Part shown: in pieces, positions 28,483-38,082 of the stretch
Layout of the letters: each line of letters begins with the position of its first letter
Position numbering within the stretch: the first letter of the stretch is position 1
Assembly: GCF_001655675.1 (NCBI RefSeq)
Contig: NZ_LYRP01000007.1
Coordinates: 1-64,000, forward strand
Length of the DNA stretch: 64,000 nt
Direction of reading: 5' to 3'
From: Mangrovibacter phragmitis
GTDB lineage: Bacteria; Pseudomonadota; Gammaproteobacteria; Enterobacterales; Enterobacteriaceae
Notes under the pieces: model-generated
Told to the model about the DNA's origin: nothing
Database searches by the model: none
Seen by the model: only the letters and a program-made list of their open reading frames with translations
Program-made: the position numbers and the translations under genes

Positions 28483-29898
28483 TTATTCTTCGTCGTATTG
28501 CGGGCCTGCATAGTTATCGAAGCGCGACCATTGCCCGTTAAAGGTCAGACGCACAGTCCCGATAGGGCCGTTACGTTGCTTACCGATAATAATTTCCGCG
28601 ATGCCTTTTAGATCACTGTTTTCGTGATACACCTCATCGCGGTAGATAAACATAATTAAGTCGGCATCCTGTTCAATGGAGCCGGATTCACGCAAGTCTG
28701 AGTTTACCGGGCGTTTATCTGCACGCTGTTCCAGTGAACGGTTAAGCTGTGACAGCGCCACCACTGGCACCTGCAGCTCTTTTGCCAGCGCTTTCAAAGA
28801 ACGGGAGATTTCAGCGATTTCCAGAGTACGGTTGTCTGACAAAGACGGCACGCGCATGAGCTGGAGGTAGTCGATCATAATCAGGCTTAAGCCATCGTGT
28901 TCACGGAAAATTCGCCGGGCACGAGAGCGAACCTCTGTCGGTGTCAGGCCGGAAGAGTCATCAATGTACATATTGCGCTTCTCCAGCAAAATCCCCATGG
29001 TACCGGAGATACGCGCCCAGTCTTCATCATCCAACTGGCCGGTACGGATACGTGTCTGGTCGACGCGAGATAAAGACGCCAGCATACGCATCATTATCTG
29101 TTCCGCGGGCATTTCCAGGCTGAAAATCAGCACCGGTTTATCCTGCAACATGGCGGCGTTTTCACACAGGTTCATGGCGAATGTGGTTTTCCCCATGGAG
29201 GGACGCGCCGCGACAATAATCAAGTCTGACCGTTGCAGGCCCGCGGTTTTCTTGTTGAGGTCCTGGTAACCGGTATCAACCCCGGTCACACCATCGTGCG
29301 GTTGCTGGTAAAGCGTTTCAATACGCGCAACTGTCGCTTCCAGGATCTGGTCAACAGATTTGGGGCCTTCATCTTTGTTGGCGCGGTTTTCTGCTATCTG
29401 GAAAACCCGTGACTCCGCCAGGTCGAGCAAATCTTCACTGGTGCGCCCTTGTGGGTCAAACCCGGCATCGGCTATTTCGTTGGCAACGGCTATCATTTCA
29501 CGCACAACAGCACGTTCACGGACGATATCTGCATAAGCGCTGATATTCGCTGCACTTGGTGTATTTTTTGATAACTCAGCCAGGTATGCAAAACCGCCAA
29601 CACTTTCCAGTTGTCCCTGGCGCTCCAGCGATTCCGACAGCGTTATCAGGTCAATGGGGTTGCCAGTTTCCTGCAGACGGTGCATTTCAGTAAAAATAAG
29701 CCGGTGCTGCCGGGTATAAAAATCGTCCGAGACTACGCGCTCGGCAACATCGTCCCAGCGTTCATTATCCAGCATTAACCCGCCCAACACTGACTGCTCC
29801 GCTTCAAGAGAGTGCGGAGGAACTTTCAGCCCGGCTACTTGTGGATCGCGCTGTTCACGCGGTTCAGCGGGTTTGTTGAAGGGTTTATTTCCTGCCAT
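28483..29898 (-). CDS. dnaB: Replicative DNA helicase DnaB
   Basis: The hexameric 5'-3' helicase of the replication fork, 471 residues, the same length as E. coli DnaB. The N-terminal domain is followed by the RecA-like domain with Walker [11 protein letters not shown], Walker [11 protein letters not shown], and the arginine finger region near QRNGPIG. The start at 29898 (MAGNKPFNK) matches E. coli; 14 upstream in-frame residues are excluded. No intein is present. Confidence 0.98.
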   Translation of the reverse strand: MAGNKPFNKPAEPREQRDPQVAGLKVPPHSLEAEQSVLGGLMLDNERWDDVAERVVSDDFYTRQHRLIFTEMHRLQETGNPIDLITLSESLERQGQLESVGGFAYLAELSKNTPSAANISAYADIVRERAVVREMIAVANEIADAGFDPQGRTSEDLLDLAESRVFQIAENRANKDEGPKSVDQILEATVARIETLYQQPHDGVTGVDTGYQDLNKKTAGLQRSDLIIVAARPSMGKTTFAMNLCENAAMLQDKPVLIFSLEMPAEQIMMRMLASLSRVDQTRIRTGQLDDEDWARISGTMGILLEKRNMYIDDSSGLTPTEVRSRARRIFREHDGLSLIMIDYLQLMRVPSLSDNRTLEIAEISRSLKALAKELQVPVVALSQLNRSLEQRADKRPVNSDLRESGSIEQDADLIMFIYRDEVYHENSDLKGIAEIIIGKQRNGPIGTVRLTFNGQWSRFDNYAGPQYDEE

Positions 29899-30032
29899 AG
29901 TGAAAGGGTTTACCAAAAATTGAACGGGGAAACGTGGCATTATACCTGAAAACCGTCAGTTTGCAGGCAGTGGAATGCACTTACCTGTATCAGTAAACCA
30001 CTGATACCCACACAGGAGGCAGCGAAACAGTT

Positions 30033-31016
30033 ATGGCAACGCGTATTGAATTTACCAAACATGGTGGCCCCGACGTGTTACACGCCGTGGACTGGACACC
30101 CCCTGAACCCGGTGACAACGAAGTTCAGGTTGAAAATAAAGCCATAGGTATCAATTACATTGATACTTATATTCGTAGTGGGTTATATCCCCCGCCATCG
30201 TTACCCTGTGGGTTGGGAACGGAAGCAGCAGGCATCGTCACCAAAACGGGTAAAAATGTCACCCATTTTCGCCCTGGTGACCGGGTAGTTTACGCCCAAA
30301 GTGCGTTAGGTGCTTACAGCAGCGTACACAATGTACCTGAACATAACCTGGCACAGCTTCCCCCGGCGATTTCCTTTGAGCAGGCAGCCGCTTCTTTTCT
30401 CAAAGGGCTGACAGTGTTCTACCTGTTGCGTAAAACCTATGAAATCAAACCCGGTGAAATGTTCTTGTTTCACGCAGCAGCCGGTGGTGTTGGGCTGATT
30501 GCCTGCCAGTGGGCTAAGGCGCTGGGGGCAAAACTGATTGGTACTGTTGGTTCAGCACAGAAAGCTGAGCGGGCTATGCAGGCCGGAGCCTGGGCCACCA
30601 TCAACTACCGTGAAGAGGATATTGCCGGGAGGGTTCGGACTCTCACCGGCGGGAAAAAATTGCCGGTTGTGTATGACTCGGTTGGCAAAGACACCTGGGA
30701 ATCTTCGCTTGATTGCCTGCAACGCCGTGGGTTGATGGTCAGTTTCGGTAATGCTTCCGGCCCGGTAACGGGCGTGAACATTGGGATCCTCAACCAGAAG
30801 GGCTCACTGTATGTAACCCGCCCATCACTCACCGGCTATATCACGAACCGCGCAGAATTGCAGGAAGCGAGCAGTGAACTGTTTTCCCTGATTGCCAGCG
30901 GTGTGATTAAAGTCCAGGTGGAGGAAGCGCAGAAATTTGCTCTGGCAGATGCTGCCCATGCGCATAAGGTTTTGGAAAGCCGCCAGACTCAGGGCTCAAG
31001 CCTGTTAATTCCCTGA
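30033..31016 (+). CDS. qorA: Quinone oxidoreductase QorA
   Basis: An NADPH-dependent zeta-crystallin-type quinone reductase of the MDR family, 327 residues. The nucleotide-binding motif is AAAGGVGLIACQWAKALGA, and there are no structural zinc cysteines. It is divergent from dnaB, as in E. coli, with GGAGG before the start. Confidence 0.95.
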   Translation: MATRIEFTKHGGPDVLHAVDWTPPEPGDNEVQVENKAIGINYIDTYIRSGLYPPPSLPCGLGTEAAGIVTKTGKNVTHFRPGDRVVYAQSALGAYSSVHNVPEHNLAQLPPAISFEQAAASFLKGLTVFYLLRKTYEIKPGEMFLFHAAAGGVGLIACQWAKALGAKLIGTVGSAQKAERAMQAGAWATINYREEDIAGRVRTLTGGKKLPVVYDSVGKDTWESSLDCLQRRGLMVSFGNASGPVTGVNIGILNQKGSLYVTRPSLTGYITNRAELQEASSELFSLIASGVIKVQVEEAQKFALADAAHAHKVLESRQTQGSSLLIP

Positions 31017-31045
31017 CGGAGAAAATGGAATAATACAAATGATTA

Positions 31046-31074
31046 GGGCTTCCCGCAGGAAGCCCTTCATTTTT
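31046..31074 (+). terminator. qorA terminator
   Basis: GGGCTTCC and GGAAGCCC form an 8-bp stem with loop CGCA, followed by TTCATTTTT. Confidence 0.88.
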
Positions 31075-31228
31075 ATAGTTCGCGCTGAATTTGTAGGGTA
31101 CAGCTGCGATGAATTTGGTAGATAGCGAAAACATAGTGACAGATTTAATAAGCAAATCATATGTTGTTAACAGGAAAGTTGTAAAAAAGTTCCAGGGTTG
31201 TGATCAGCCGCTCAAACAACCTGTCATA

Positions 31229-31474
31229 TCAACGCATATCACGGCGATAATGTGAGCGTGATTGGGTATTGTTGCCATTATTTATAGCCCGGATAACCCA
31301 CACAGCGACAATAGCCAGTAGTAACCAGGGCAACATTTTGAGCATTAACACCAGCAGCCCGCCAAAAAACATCACGCCCACAGCCACCAGCAGCGCAACA
31401 AAAACCCCCACCAGCGACACACCAGTCACCAGCAGCATAATAAAAAATCCCAGCACAAATAATAGTTCCAGCAT
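31229..31474 (-). CDS. pspG: Phage shock protein G
   Basis: An 81-residue inner-membrane protein of the Psp stress response. Hydrophobic segments cover most of the first 65 residues (MLELLFVLGFF and LLVLMLKMLPWLLLAIVAVW), followed by a basic tail. The start at 31474 matches E. coli PspG. A sigma-54 promoter lies just upstream, consistent with PspF control. Confidence 0.93.
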   Translation of the reverse strand: MLELLFVLGFFIMLLVTGVSLVGVFVALLVAVGVMFFGGLLVLMLKMLPWLLLAIVAVWVIRAINNGNNTQSRSHYRRDMR

Positions 31475-31505
31475 CGTCAGTACCTCCAGGTAATAATCAG
31501 AGGTA

Positions 31506-31523
31506 TTACAAGAACCATGCCAG
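31506..31523 (-). promoter_or_regulatory. Sigma-54 promoter of pspG
   Basis: On the minus strand TGGCAT-GGTTC-TTGT fits the -24 GG and -12 elements at the correct spacing; the -12 box has GT in place of GC. It lies about 32 nt before the pspG start. Confidence 0.65.
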
Positions 31524-31546
31524 AATATAATTACATGATTTTGAAA

Positions 31547-31576
31547 CAAAAAACCCCAGCACACAGGCCGGGGCAT
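31547..31576 (-). terminator. dusA terminator
   Basis: On the minus strand CCCCGGC and GCTGGGG pair, with one G-U, around CTGTGT and are followed by six T. It lies between dusA and the pspG promoter. Confidence 0.8.
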
Positions 31577-31603
31577 AGCGAATTTAACGATTATTGCGTC
31601 AAT

Positions 31604-32587
31604 TTAATCAACACGAGCCACTTTGCTCAGCGCGGTTTCCAGAACCTGAATATCTGCGCCAGGTTTATGGGCATTTTCACTTAGATAACGCCGCCACTGG
31701 CGGGCGCCGGGCACGCTCTGGAATAAACCCAGCATATGGCGGGTAATATGGCCCAGGTAAGCACCCTGGCTCAGTTCCCGTTCAATATACGGGTACATGG
31801 CTCGCACAACATCAGCCGGGGACGGGCTGCCTGCGGTGTCGCCAAAAATTTCGCGGTCAACAGACGCCAGTAAACCCGGATTTTGGTAGGCTTCACGCCC
31901 CACCATAACACCATCCATATGTTCCAGATGCTGTTTCGCCTCTGCCAGCGTTTTCACGCCGCCATTAATCGACATTGTCAGGTGTGGGAAATCACGCTTC
32001 AGTTGCCATACTCGTGGGTAATCAAGGGGCGGAATTTCGCGGTTCTCTTTCGGGCTCAAACCAGACAACCAGGCTTTACGGGCATGGATAATAAACATGT
32101 CACACCCGCCCTGTTGGGAAACAGTTTGCACAAAGTCACACAGGAATTCATAGCTGTCCTGGTCATCAATGCCAATACGGGTTTTCACTGTAACCGGAAT
32201 CGACACTACATCGCGCATTGCTTTAACGCAATCCGCCACCAGTTGCGCTTCCCCCATCAGGCACGCACCAAAGCGCCCGTTTTGCACCCGGTCAGACGGG
32301 CAGCCAACATTAAGGTTTACTTCATCATAACCACGTTGCTCAGCCAGTTTCGCACACTGTGCCAGGGCCGCCGGGTCACTCCCTCCGAGTTGTAACGCAA
32401 CCGGGTGCTCTTCTTCGTTGTAAGCCAGGTAGTCGCCTTTGCCGTGAATAATCGCCCCGGTTGTCACCATTTCGGTGTACAGCAGCGTATGGCGTGACAG
32501 CTGGCGCAAGAAATAGCGGCAATGGCGGTCAGTCCAGTCCAGCATGGGGGCAATGGAGAAACGCGACGCTGAATACGCTGAGCACAT
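31604..32587 (-). CDS. dusA: tRNA-dihydrouridine synthase A
   Basis: An FMN enzyme of 327 residues that reduces uridines 20/20a in tRNA. The N-terminal [17 protein letters not shown] and the [19 protein letters not shown] motif are diagnostic; Cys109 is the expected general acid. In E. coli it lies next to zur; here about 5.5 kb of accessory genes separate them. Confidence 0.96.
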   Translation of the reverse strand: MCSAYSASRFSIAPMLDWTDRHCRYFLRQLSRHTLLYTEMVTTGAIIHGKGDYLAYNEEEHPVALQLGGSDPAALAQCAKLAEQRGYDEVNLNVGCPSDRVQNGRFGACLMGEAQLVADCVKAMRDVVSIPVTVKTRIGIDDQDSYEFLCDFVQTVSQQGGCDMFIIHARKAWLSGLSPKENREIPPLDYPRVWQLKRDFPHLTMSINGGVKTLAEAKQHLEHMDGVMVGREAYQNPGLLASVDREIFGDTAGSPSPADVVRAMYPYIERELSQGAYLGHITRHMLGLFQSVPGARQWRRYLSENAHKPGADIQVLETALSKVARVD

Positions 32588-32852
32588 AGAAACAACCTTT
32601 ATGAAAAGTAGCGGTAAATAACAGTAACCCCACCAACCTGCACACCGGAGCAGGCTGGCGTAAAAATGGGCTACGGATTATACAGTCCAGGCCACAGCGG
32701 GGCAACGTGGAGGGAGCAGGCGATGCCGGCACCGCCGGTAGCACCCCGGCCAGGTGCCGCATTTTGCCGCGATACTCACCCACCCGGTTTATACTTTGGC
32801 TATGCACAACCACAGCTGTGTGCACAGATATGCGCTAACAAGGAGAATTTTT

Positions 32853-33260
32853 ATGCGTCACCGTCATACACTCTGGATAAACGCACTACTCGCCATTAGC
32901 CTGGCGTCACTTCCTGCTGCAGTTCTCGCCAATAATGGCAACGGGCAAGCCAAACACAGCCAGGGAAATAACCACGGCAGCAATAAACAGGATAAAGATA
33001 TCGACTGGAGTGATTTCCGCCTGAAAGCAAAGCATATGGGATACACCGGGTATAAACCTCTGCCACCGGGGATTGCCAAAAAACTGGTACGTGGGCAGCC
33101 ATTACCACCGGGGATTGCCAAAAAAACGGTTCCCGGAAATTTAGAGCGTTTGTTGCCCTATTACCCTGGCCGGGAATGGCGCATTGTAGGAAATGATTTA
33201 GTGTCTGTTGTGATAAGCACAGCCATTGTTGCAGAAATTATTCATGATGCGTTTGACTGA
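32853..33260 (+). CDS. CigR-like exported protein
   Basis: A 135-residue precursor with a signal peptide ending near VLA-NN, a Gly/Asn/His-rich stretch, then a direct repeat of LPPGIAKK separated by LVRGQP, and a C-terminal hydrophobic segment (DLVSVVISTAIVAEII). The LPPGIAK repeat and the hydrophobic end resemble Salmonella CigR, an anti-virulence regulator, and the YpeB/RcnB-like exported proteins. The start at 32853 follows AAGGAG. The function here is unknown. Confidence 0.75.
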   Translation: MRHRHTLWINALLAISLASLPAAVLANNGNGQAKHSQGNNHGSNKQDKDIDWSDFRLKAKHMGYTGYKPLPPGIAKKLVRGQPLPPGIAKKTVPGNLERLLPYYPGREWRIVGNDLVSVVISTAIVAEIIHDAFD

Positions 33261-33423
33261 CCCTGTTCCGAACGGTGCAGACAACCTGCGTGGCTGCATG
33301 TGGCACGGTAATGCTTCATTTTTTCTACTGCTTATAGCTCAGCCTGCAGGCACATCGGTCTATACGAAACATTCCGATACTTTTTTCTAATGAAATCGCT
33401 TCACATTTTTCATTTCGCCATTT

Positions 33424-33440
33424 ATGTTATGTTATAACAT
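33424..33440 (+). promoter_or_regulatory. Zur box of the zinc ABC operon
   Basis: ATGTTATGTTATAACAT matches the E. coli Zur consensus ATGTTATAWTATAACAT at 16 of 17 positions. It lies 20 bp before the small membrane ORF that opens the operon. It implies repression when zinc is sufficient; zur itself is at 38083. Confidence 0.88.
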
Positions 33441-33460
33441 TATTTACGGGCGTTTTTACG

Positions 33461-33583
33461 ATGTACTCTTCTGCAAACCACCACTCCTTGTTAACGCTGT
33501 CCTCACTACTGCGTATTGTGTGCGCACTGGTGCTGCTGGCCGGATTGTGGTGCGCCATTGACTGGGCTAACGCACTAGCATGA
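33461..33583 (+). CDS. 40-residue membrane ORF leading the zinc operon
   Basis: A short frame with an ATG 20 bp behind the Zur box. It encodes a polar N-terminus with adjacent His residues (MYSSANHHS), then one hydrophobic segment (about residues 16-33, RIVCALVLLAGLWCAIDW). Its TGA overlaps the ATG of the ABC ATPase gene (ATGA), a typical sign of translational coupling. The ribosome site is weak (GGGCG). I recognise no family. It may be a small transporter subunit or a leader peptide. Confidence 0.6.
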   Translation: MYSSANHHSLLTLSSLLRIVCALVLLAGLWCAIDWANALA

Positions 33584-34233
33584 TACACCTTGAGAATTTA
33601 GCCACAGGCTACCGCCGCCAGCGTATTAGCCCTCCTTTTAATGGCACCTTCCATACCGGTAGCCTGACCGCCATTGTAGGCGCAAACGGCACCGGGAAAT
33701 CCACTTTACTAAAGACACTGGCCGGTATTTTGCCACCGGTTTCCGGCCAGGTGAGCTTCCCGGAAGGCCGGCCACGGATTGCCTGGTTACCTCAACAAGC
33801 TGAACTGGACCATCAATTTCCAATGACCGTGTTTGATGTAGTGTCTATGGGCTGCTGGCCTGCATTGCGCTTCTGGCAACGTTTCTCTCGCCAGCATATG
33901 GCACAGGTCTGGCAGGCTATTGAGCAGGTTGGCCTGGTCGATATGGCGAAAAACACCATCAACACACTTTCTGGCGGGCAGTTCCAGCGCATGCTGTTTG
34001 CCCGGTTACTGCTACAACAGGCACCACTGGTTTTACTGGATGAGCCATTTACGGGTATCGACCAGAAAACTGCGGAGTTACTGGTCAGCGTAATGCAACA
34101 GATGCATCACAACGGGCAGACACTGATTGTTGTTCTCCATGACAGCAGCCTGGTAAGGCGCTGTTTTCCGGACACACTGCGCCTTGAAAACCAGCATTAC
34201 CAATGGGGGAACACCCTGGAAGTGATGGCGTAA
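33580..34233 (+). CDS. Zinc/manganese-type ABC transporter ATPase
   Basis: A 217-residue ATPase that powers metal import. Walker A GANGTGKST is at 34-42, the signature LSGGQ at 130-134, and Walker B VLLDEP at 151-156. It resembles ZnuC-, AztA- and MntA-type ATPases but lacks the long C-terminal extension of E. coli ZnuC. The start overlaps the stop of the small ORF. The Zur box upstream argues for zinc. Confidence 0.88.
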   Translation: MIHLENLATGYRRQRISPPFNGTFHTGSLTAIVGANGTGKSTLLKTLAGILPPVSGQVSFPEGRPRIAWLPQQAELDHQFPMTVFDVVSMGCWPALRFWQRFSRQHMAQVWQAIEQVGLVDMAKNTINTLSGGQFQRMLFARLLLQQAPLVLLDEPFTGIDQKTAELLVSVMQQMHHNGQTLIVVLHDSSLVRRCFPDTLRLENQHYQWGNTLEVMA

Positions 34234-34255
34234 ATGCTGTCCGGGGTTAACTGAT

Positions 34256-35134
34256 ATGTTTTATCACACCGTTATCGATCCTTTTATTCAGTTCGGTTTT
34301 ATGCGCCGGGCGCTGGTCGCCTGCCTGGCGCTGTCACTGAGCATTACTGTACCAGGCGTATTTTTACTGCTGCGCCGTATGAGCCTCGCGGGAGATGCGC
34401 TTTCCCATGCCATTTTACCTGGGGTTTCAATTGGTTATTTGATGTACGGCATGTCACTGGTAGCCATGGGGTTTGGTGGGTTTATCGCCGGGCTGTTAGT
34501 TGCACTGGCTTCCGGCTGGGTGAGCAACCTGACACCATTACGGGAAGATGCCAGTTTTGCCGGGTTTTACCTGGGTTCACTGGCGCTTGGTGTAACCCTG
34601 GTGTCATTACATGGCTCCAGCGTCGATTTGCTGCATATGCTGTTTGGCTCCATTCTCGCGGTAGACAGACAGGCGCTATTTTTCGTGGGCTATATCGCGA
34701 CGTTTACCTTGCTGTGTATTGCCTTGCTCTACCGTTTACTGGTGATGGAAGCATTTGATAAAGCATTCCTGACAGTGAATGCCCGCCGGGCTCCGGGCAT
34801 CATCAATGCGCTGTTTATGACACTGGTGGTGCTGAACCTGGTCGCGGGGTTTCAAATCCTCGGTACGCTGATGACTGTCGGCCTGATGATGTTGCCTGCC
34901 ATTTCAGCCCGCTGTTGGGTGAACCGACTTCCGGCTTTACTCACTGTCTCGGCAATATTAACCGCGCTGTCTGCTTTCACTGGGCTGGTGCTCTCGTTCA
35001 ATGCAGGGATACCCGCAGGCCCGGCTATTGTGCTCACTGCCGCACTTTTCTTTATGGTCTCAATTCTCTTTGGGGCTCACAACGGGCTAATTCCCGTCTT
35101 TGGCAAGCGAACCACTCAGAAGGAAACGTCATGA
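34256..35134 (+). CDS. Zinc/manganese-type ABC transporter permease
   Basis: A 292-residue inner-membrane permease of the ABC-3 family (ZnuB-, MntB- and AztB-like) with about eight hydrophobic segments. RRMSLAGDALSHAILPG near the N-terminus is the family's ATPase-contact signature. It begins 22 nt after the ATPase gene, and its stop overlaps the start of the binding-protein gene (ATGA). Confidence 0.9.
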   Translation: MFYHTVIDPFIQFGFMRRALVACLALSLSITVPGVFLLLRRMSLAGDALSHAILPGVSIGYLMYGMSLVAMGFGGFIAGLLVALASGWVSNLTPLREDASFAGFYLGSLALGVTLVSLHGSSVDLLHMLFGSILAVDRQALFFVGYIATFTLLCIALLYRLLVMEAFDKAFLTVNARRAPGIINALFMTLVVLNLVAGFQILGTLMTVGLMMLPAISARCWVNRLPALLTVSAILTALSAFTGLVLSFNAGIPAGPAIVLTAALFFMVSILFGAHNGLIPVFGKRTTQKETS

Positions 35135-36009
35135 AATACATTAAGCCTTTATCTCTGGCTGTGCTGTTGTGCAGCCCGGCCGCCGTTTTTGCCGCCACGC
35201 TGAACACTGTCGCCAGTTTCTCTGTGCTGGGTGATATTGTGAAAGAAGTCGGTGGCGCACATGTGCATGTCACTTCACTGGTGGGCCCGAATGGTGACCC
35301 ACACACCTTTGAGCCAAAACCGGCAGACAGCCAGACCCTGCACAATGCTGATGTCGTTTTTGTCAGTGGTCTGGGCATGGAGGGCTGGATGAACCGCCTG
35401 ATAGACGCATCAGGTTATAAAGGCGAAGTGGTCACGGCTTCACAAGGTGTGAACTCACGCCAGATGCAGGAAGATGGCAAAACTGTGACAGACCCTCATG
35501 CCTGGAACAGTGCGGCCAATGGCGCAATTTACGCACGTAACGTAATGAATGCGTTAATTAAAGCAGACCCGCAAGACGCCGATTATTTCCGCCAGCACGG
35601 CACTGCCTATATTGAGCAACTGAACAAACTGGATGCCTGGGCGAAAAAAACCTTTGCCGCTATTCCACAAAGTCGCCGCCATGTCATCACCAGCCATGAT
35701 GCTTTTGGGTATTTTGGTGCAGAATATGGCGTGAAGTTTCTCGCACCAGTAGGCTTTTCCACTGAAGCCGAAGCCAGCGCCAGCGATGTTGCCGGGCTGA
35801 TTAACCAAATCAAGCAGGAGCATATCCACACCTACTTTATCGAAAACCAGACAGACCCGCGCCTGGTCGAGCAAATTGCCGCAGCCAGTGGGGCCAAACC
35901 AGGCGGTGAATTGTACCCGGAGGCGTTAACCACCAAAGACGGTGTTGCCCCGACTTATGTCGCGGCGTTTAAACACAATGTGGAAACTATCGCCGCCAGC
36001 ATGAAATAA
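35131..36009 (+). CDS. Zinc-type ABC transporter substrate-binding protein
   Basis: A periplasmic metal-binding protein of 292 residues with a signal peptide ending near VFA-AT. Likely metal ligands are His58 (NGDPHTFEP), His123 (TDPHAW) and His189 (SHDAFGYF), with a C-terminal acidic residue near GELYPEAL. It lacks the His-rich loop of ZnuA. The start at 35131 follows AAGGAAA and overlaps the permease stop; the longer upstream frame lies in the permease gene. Three His ligands and the Zur box favour zinc over manganese. Confidence 0.9.
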   Translation: MKYIKPLSLAVLLCSPAAVFAATLNTVASFSVLGDIVKEVGGAHVHVTSLVGPNGDPHTFEPKPADSQTLHNADVVFVSGLGMEGWMNRLIDASGYKGEVVTASQGVNSRQMQEDGKTVTDPHAWNSAANGAIYARNVMNALIKADPQDADYFRQHGTAYIEQLNKLDAWAKKTFAAIPQSRRHVITSHDAFGYFGAEYGVKFLAPVGFSTEAEASASDVAGLINQIKQEHIHTYFIENQTDPRLVEQIAAASGAKPGGELYPEALTTKDGVAPTYVAAFKHNVETIAASMK

Positions 36010-36020
36010 CGGGCAAAGTA

Positions 36021-36053
36021 CCCCCCGGCGAGCGACTGCCGCCGGGGGGTTTA
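36021..36053. terminator. Terminator between the zinc operon and the barrel gene
   Basis: CCCCCCGGCG and CGCCGGGGGG form a 10-bp stem with a 9-nt loop, followed by TTTA. It lies between two convergent genes. Confidence 0.7.
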
Positions 36054-37313
36054 TCAGAAGGTGAAAGTCAGTTGCGCACCCGCGCCCCAGGTTTCTTTTT
36101 CTCCCACCAGGCCATTAAGATCCAGGTGAACCCGGTTAAAGGGCGCAAAACCCAGGCCTGCTGTCACCGCATTGTTATCATTGCCTTTGATATCTGCCTG
36201 ATAACCGGCACGCACCGCCAGCCAGCTGAGTGGGCGAACTTCTGCCCCGGCCCTCAGGTATTGCGAGTTTTTTTCACTTTTAAAACCTTTGGTTTCAGTC
36301 AGGTCACCATCGGCAGTCAGTGTCAGTAACTCGTTGCTCCACGCAACCCCCGCAGTTACCAGTGGTGAAATTTGGAAGGTATCTTTGTAGCCGTTGATTT
36401 CTTTGGTATCGATATTGCGTGGAACCAGGTTTTGCCCACTCAGGCCAACTGTCCAGTGTTCACCAAAATCTGCTGCGACCCCCGCATCCACGTTAAACCC
36501 GGTGTCGGTATTGCGGTATTTACTGTCACGCAGGTCGTCACTTTTATAGTTGTAGATAGAAACGGAGTAGTTATATAGCCAGGTTTTTTGCAGCTTTGGT
36601 GTCACGCCAACGGATACCGGAACACCGCCAATATCAAACTGTTTTGCCAACGCAATCCCGTAATCAGAGACAATCGCTGCCCGGCCAAATCCGGTTGATT
36701 TCAGGTTGTCCTGAACCGCACTGGGATCCAGCGCAGCAGCGGCTGCGGCAGCAGTACTGTTCTCAATTGTTTGTAAGAAAGTGACATCGTTGGGGTCAAT
36801 ATAGGAACTCACCCGCGCACGCGCCCAGGCTTTCGTCACAAACGCCATCGAGATAGTGCTGCCAGGAATACTGACCGCCAGGCCTGCCGCTGCTTTGGCA
36901 CTGGCTGTTTTACCATCCAGATAATTCAGTTCATCAGCGAGGTCACCTGCAGCAGCCTGGATGCGGGGTAACTGCTGAAGATAATTGGAAAAATTGATGT
37001 TACCCAACTCATCTTTCCAGGTATTCACCGTATCACTGATATGATCAATTTCATTGCGCAAATTGTCTTTATCAGAGACTTCCACTCCCACTGATGGCAA
37101 CACCACCGAGACATTGTCATCCTCATGGGCTTTCGCCAGCAACGCTGGGTTAATCAGCACGCCACTACCATAACTGGCAGAGGCAACCCCTGTTCCCCCC
37201 ATCCCATCACTCCGCGATTCGGCCCAGGTATTTGCCGCCAGCGCCGGGTGAGCAATCAAAAATGTGGCAGCCATGGTCGCCACTGAAACTTTGCTTATTC
37301 TGTTCACAGGCAT
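36054..37313 (-). CDS. TraF-like outer-membrane barrel protein
   Basis: A 419-residue exported protein with a signal peptide ending near ALA-AN. The N-terminal GMGGTGVASASYGSGVLINPAL and the C-terminal beta-strand pattern ending in QLTFTF fit the family annotated as conjugal transfer protein TraF (F plasmid TraF_2 type) and FadL-like barrels. No conjugation genes are nearby, so the name should not be read as a role. The start at 37313 gives a good signal peptide. Confidence 0.7.
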   Translation of the reverse strand: MPVNRISKVSVATMAATFLIAHPALAANTWAESRSDGMGGTGVASASYGSGVLINPALLAKAHEDDNVSVVLPSVGVEVSDKDNLRNEIDHISDTVNTWKDELGNINFSNYLQQLPRIQAAAGDLADELNYLDGKTASAKAAAGLAVSIPGSTISMAFVTKAWARARVSSYIDPNDVTFLQTIENSTAAAAAAALDPSAVQDNLKSTGFGRAAIVSDYGIALAKQFDIGGVPVSVGVTPKLQKTWLYNYSVSIYNYKSDDLRDSKYRNTDTGFNVDAGVAADFGEHWTVGLSGQNLVPRNIDTKEINGYKDTFQISPLVTAGVAWSNELLTLTADGDLTETKGFKSEKNSQYLRAGAEVRPLSWLAVRAGYQADIKGNDNNAVTAGLGFAPFNRVHLDLNGLVGEKETWGAGAQLTFTF

Positions 37314-37477
37314 TCCGTCCAGGTATTGTGAATAATTTTCGACCACCCCCTTTATCACCCAGGTAGCCGCAAGCTATTGCTGTGAATAACGACGAAAAAA
37401 GCAGTTTATTGCAGTGTTTAAACAAACGTATCCATCCTGGATAAATTGTTATTTTGTGACCCATCTATATGTATAGT

Positions 37478-37975
37478 TCAGTGTTTTGATTTCTGTGAAG
37501 GTTTTCCATCGTGAGAACCAAACACCTGCTCAGGTGGATTGAGCCAGCGATCTGTGCGGGTCGCTGCGTAATCGGGGTTAAGAGGGTAATAAATTCGGTT
37601 TTCTGCTTTGTTAGCTTCCCCCACAACCAGTAAACACACGAGTGCCTGAGTGTTATTAATAAAGGTGTGGCAGATACCCGTTCCGGCAGGGAAGCCAACC
37701 GCATCGCCTGGTTGAAGTCGGTATAACTGACCATTAATCCAGGCATCTGGTGTACCTTCAATCACGTAGATAAATTCCTCTTCCGCACTTTCAGCGTGGG
37801 GGTAAGAGGTTCGCCTTCCCGGCAGTAAACGTTCATGGTGGATCCCCAAACGGGTTAACCCCAGCATTCTCCCTAACGGTACTCCCAATGAAAAATGCTC
37901 CGGGCTGTCCGGGTAACCCGGAGAATCAGAGGATTCAACTGACTCCCAGTGGCAAATCATAGCTGGACGCTCCAT
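37478..37975 (-). CDS. Cupin-domain protein
   Basis: A 165-residue protein with a single cupin. The first motif is RLLPGRRTSYPHAESAEEEF, followed by YVIEGTPDAWINGQLYRLQPGDAVGFPAGTGICHTF, giving likely metal ligands His, Glu and His. The start at 37975 follows AGGAG with 7-nt spacing. It is divergent from zur. The substrate is unknown. Confidence 0.8.
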   Translation of the reverse strand: MERPAMICHWESVESSDSPGYPDSPEHFSLGVPLGRMLGLTRLGIHHERLLPGRRTSYPHAESAEEEFIYVIEGTPDAWINGQLYRLQPGDAVGFPAGTGICHTFINNTQALVCLLVVGEANKAENRIYYPLNPDYAATRTDRWLNPPEQVFGSHDGKPSQKSKH

Positions 37976-38082
37976 TTTTTTACTCCTGAATAGTGATGTA
38001 ATGGTTGCCATGCGGCACAGATATCGGCGTTTTTAACGGTTCATGGTACAGTAGCTTATTTACGACCATGTTGAGGGCCGGG

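Noticed and set aside
36054-37313. TraF-like gene as evidence of a conjugation locus
   Set aside because: No other transfer gene is in the window; this family name is applied to many chromosomal barrels.
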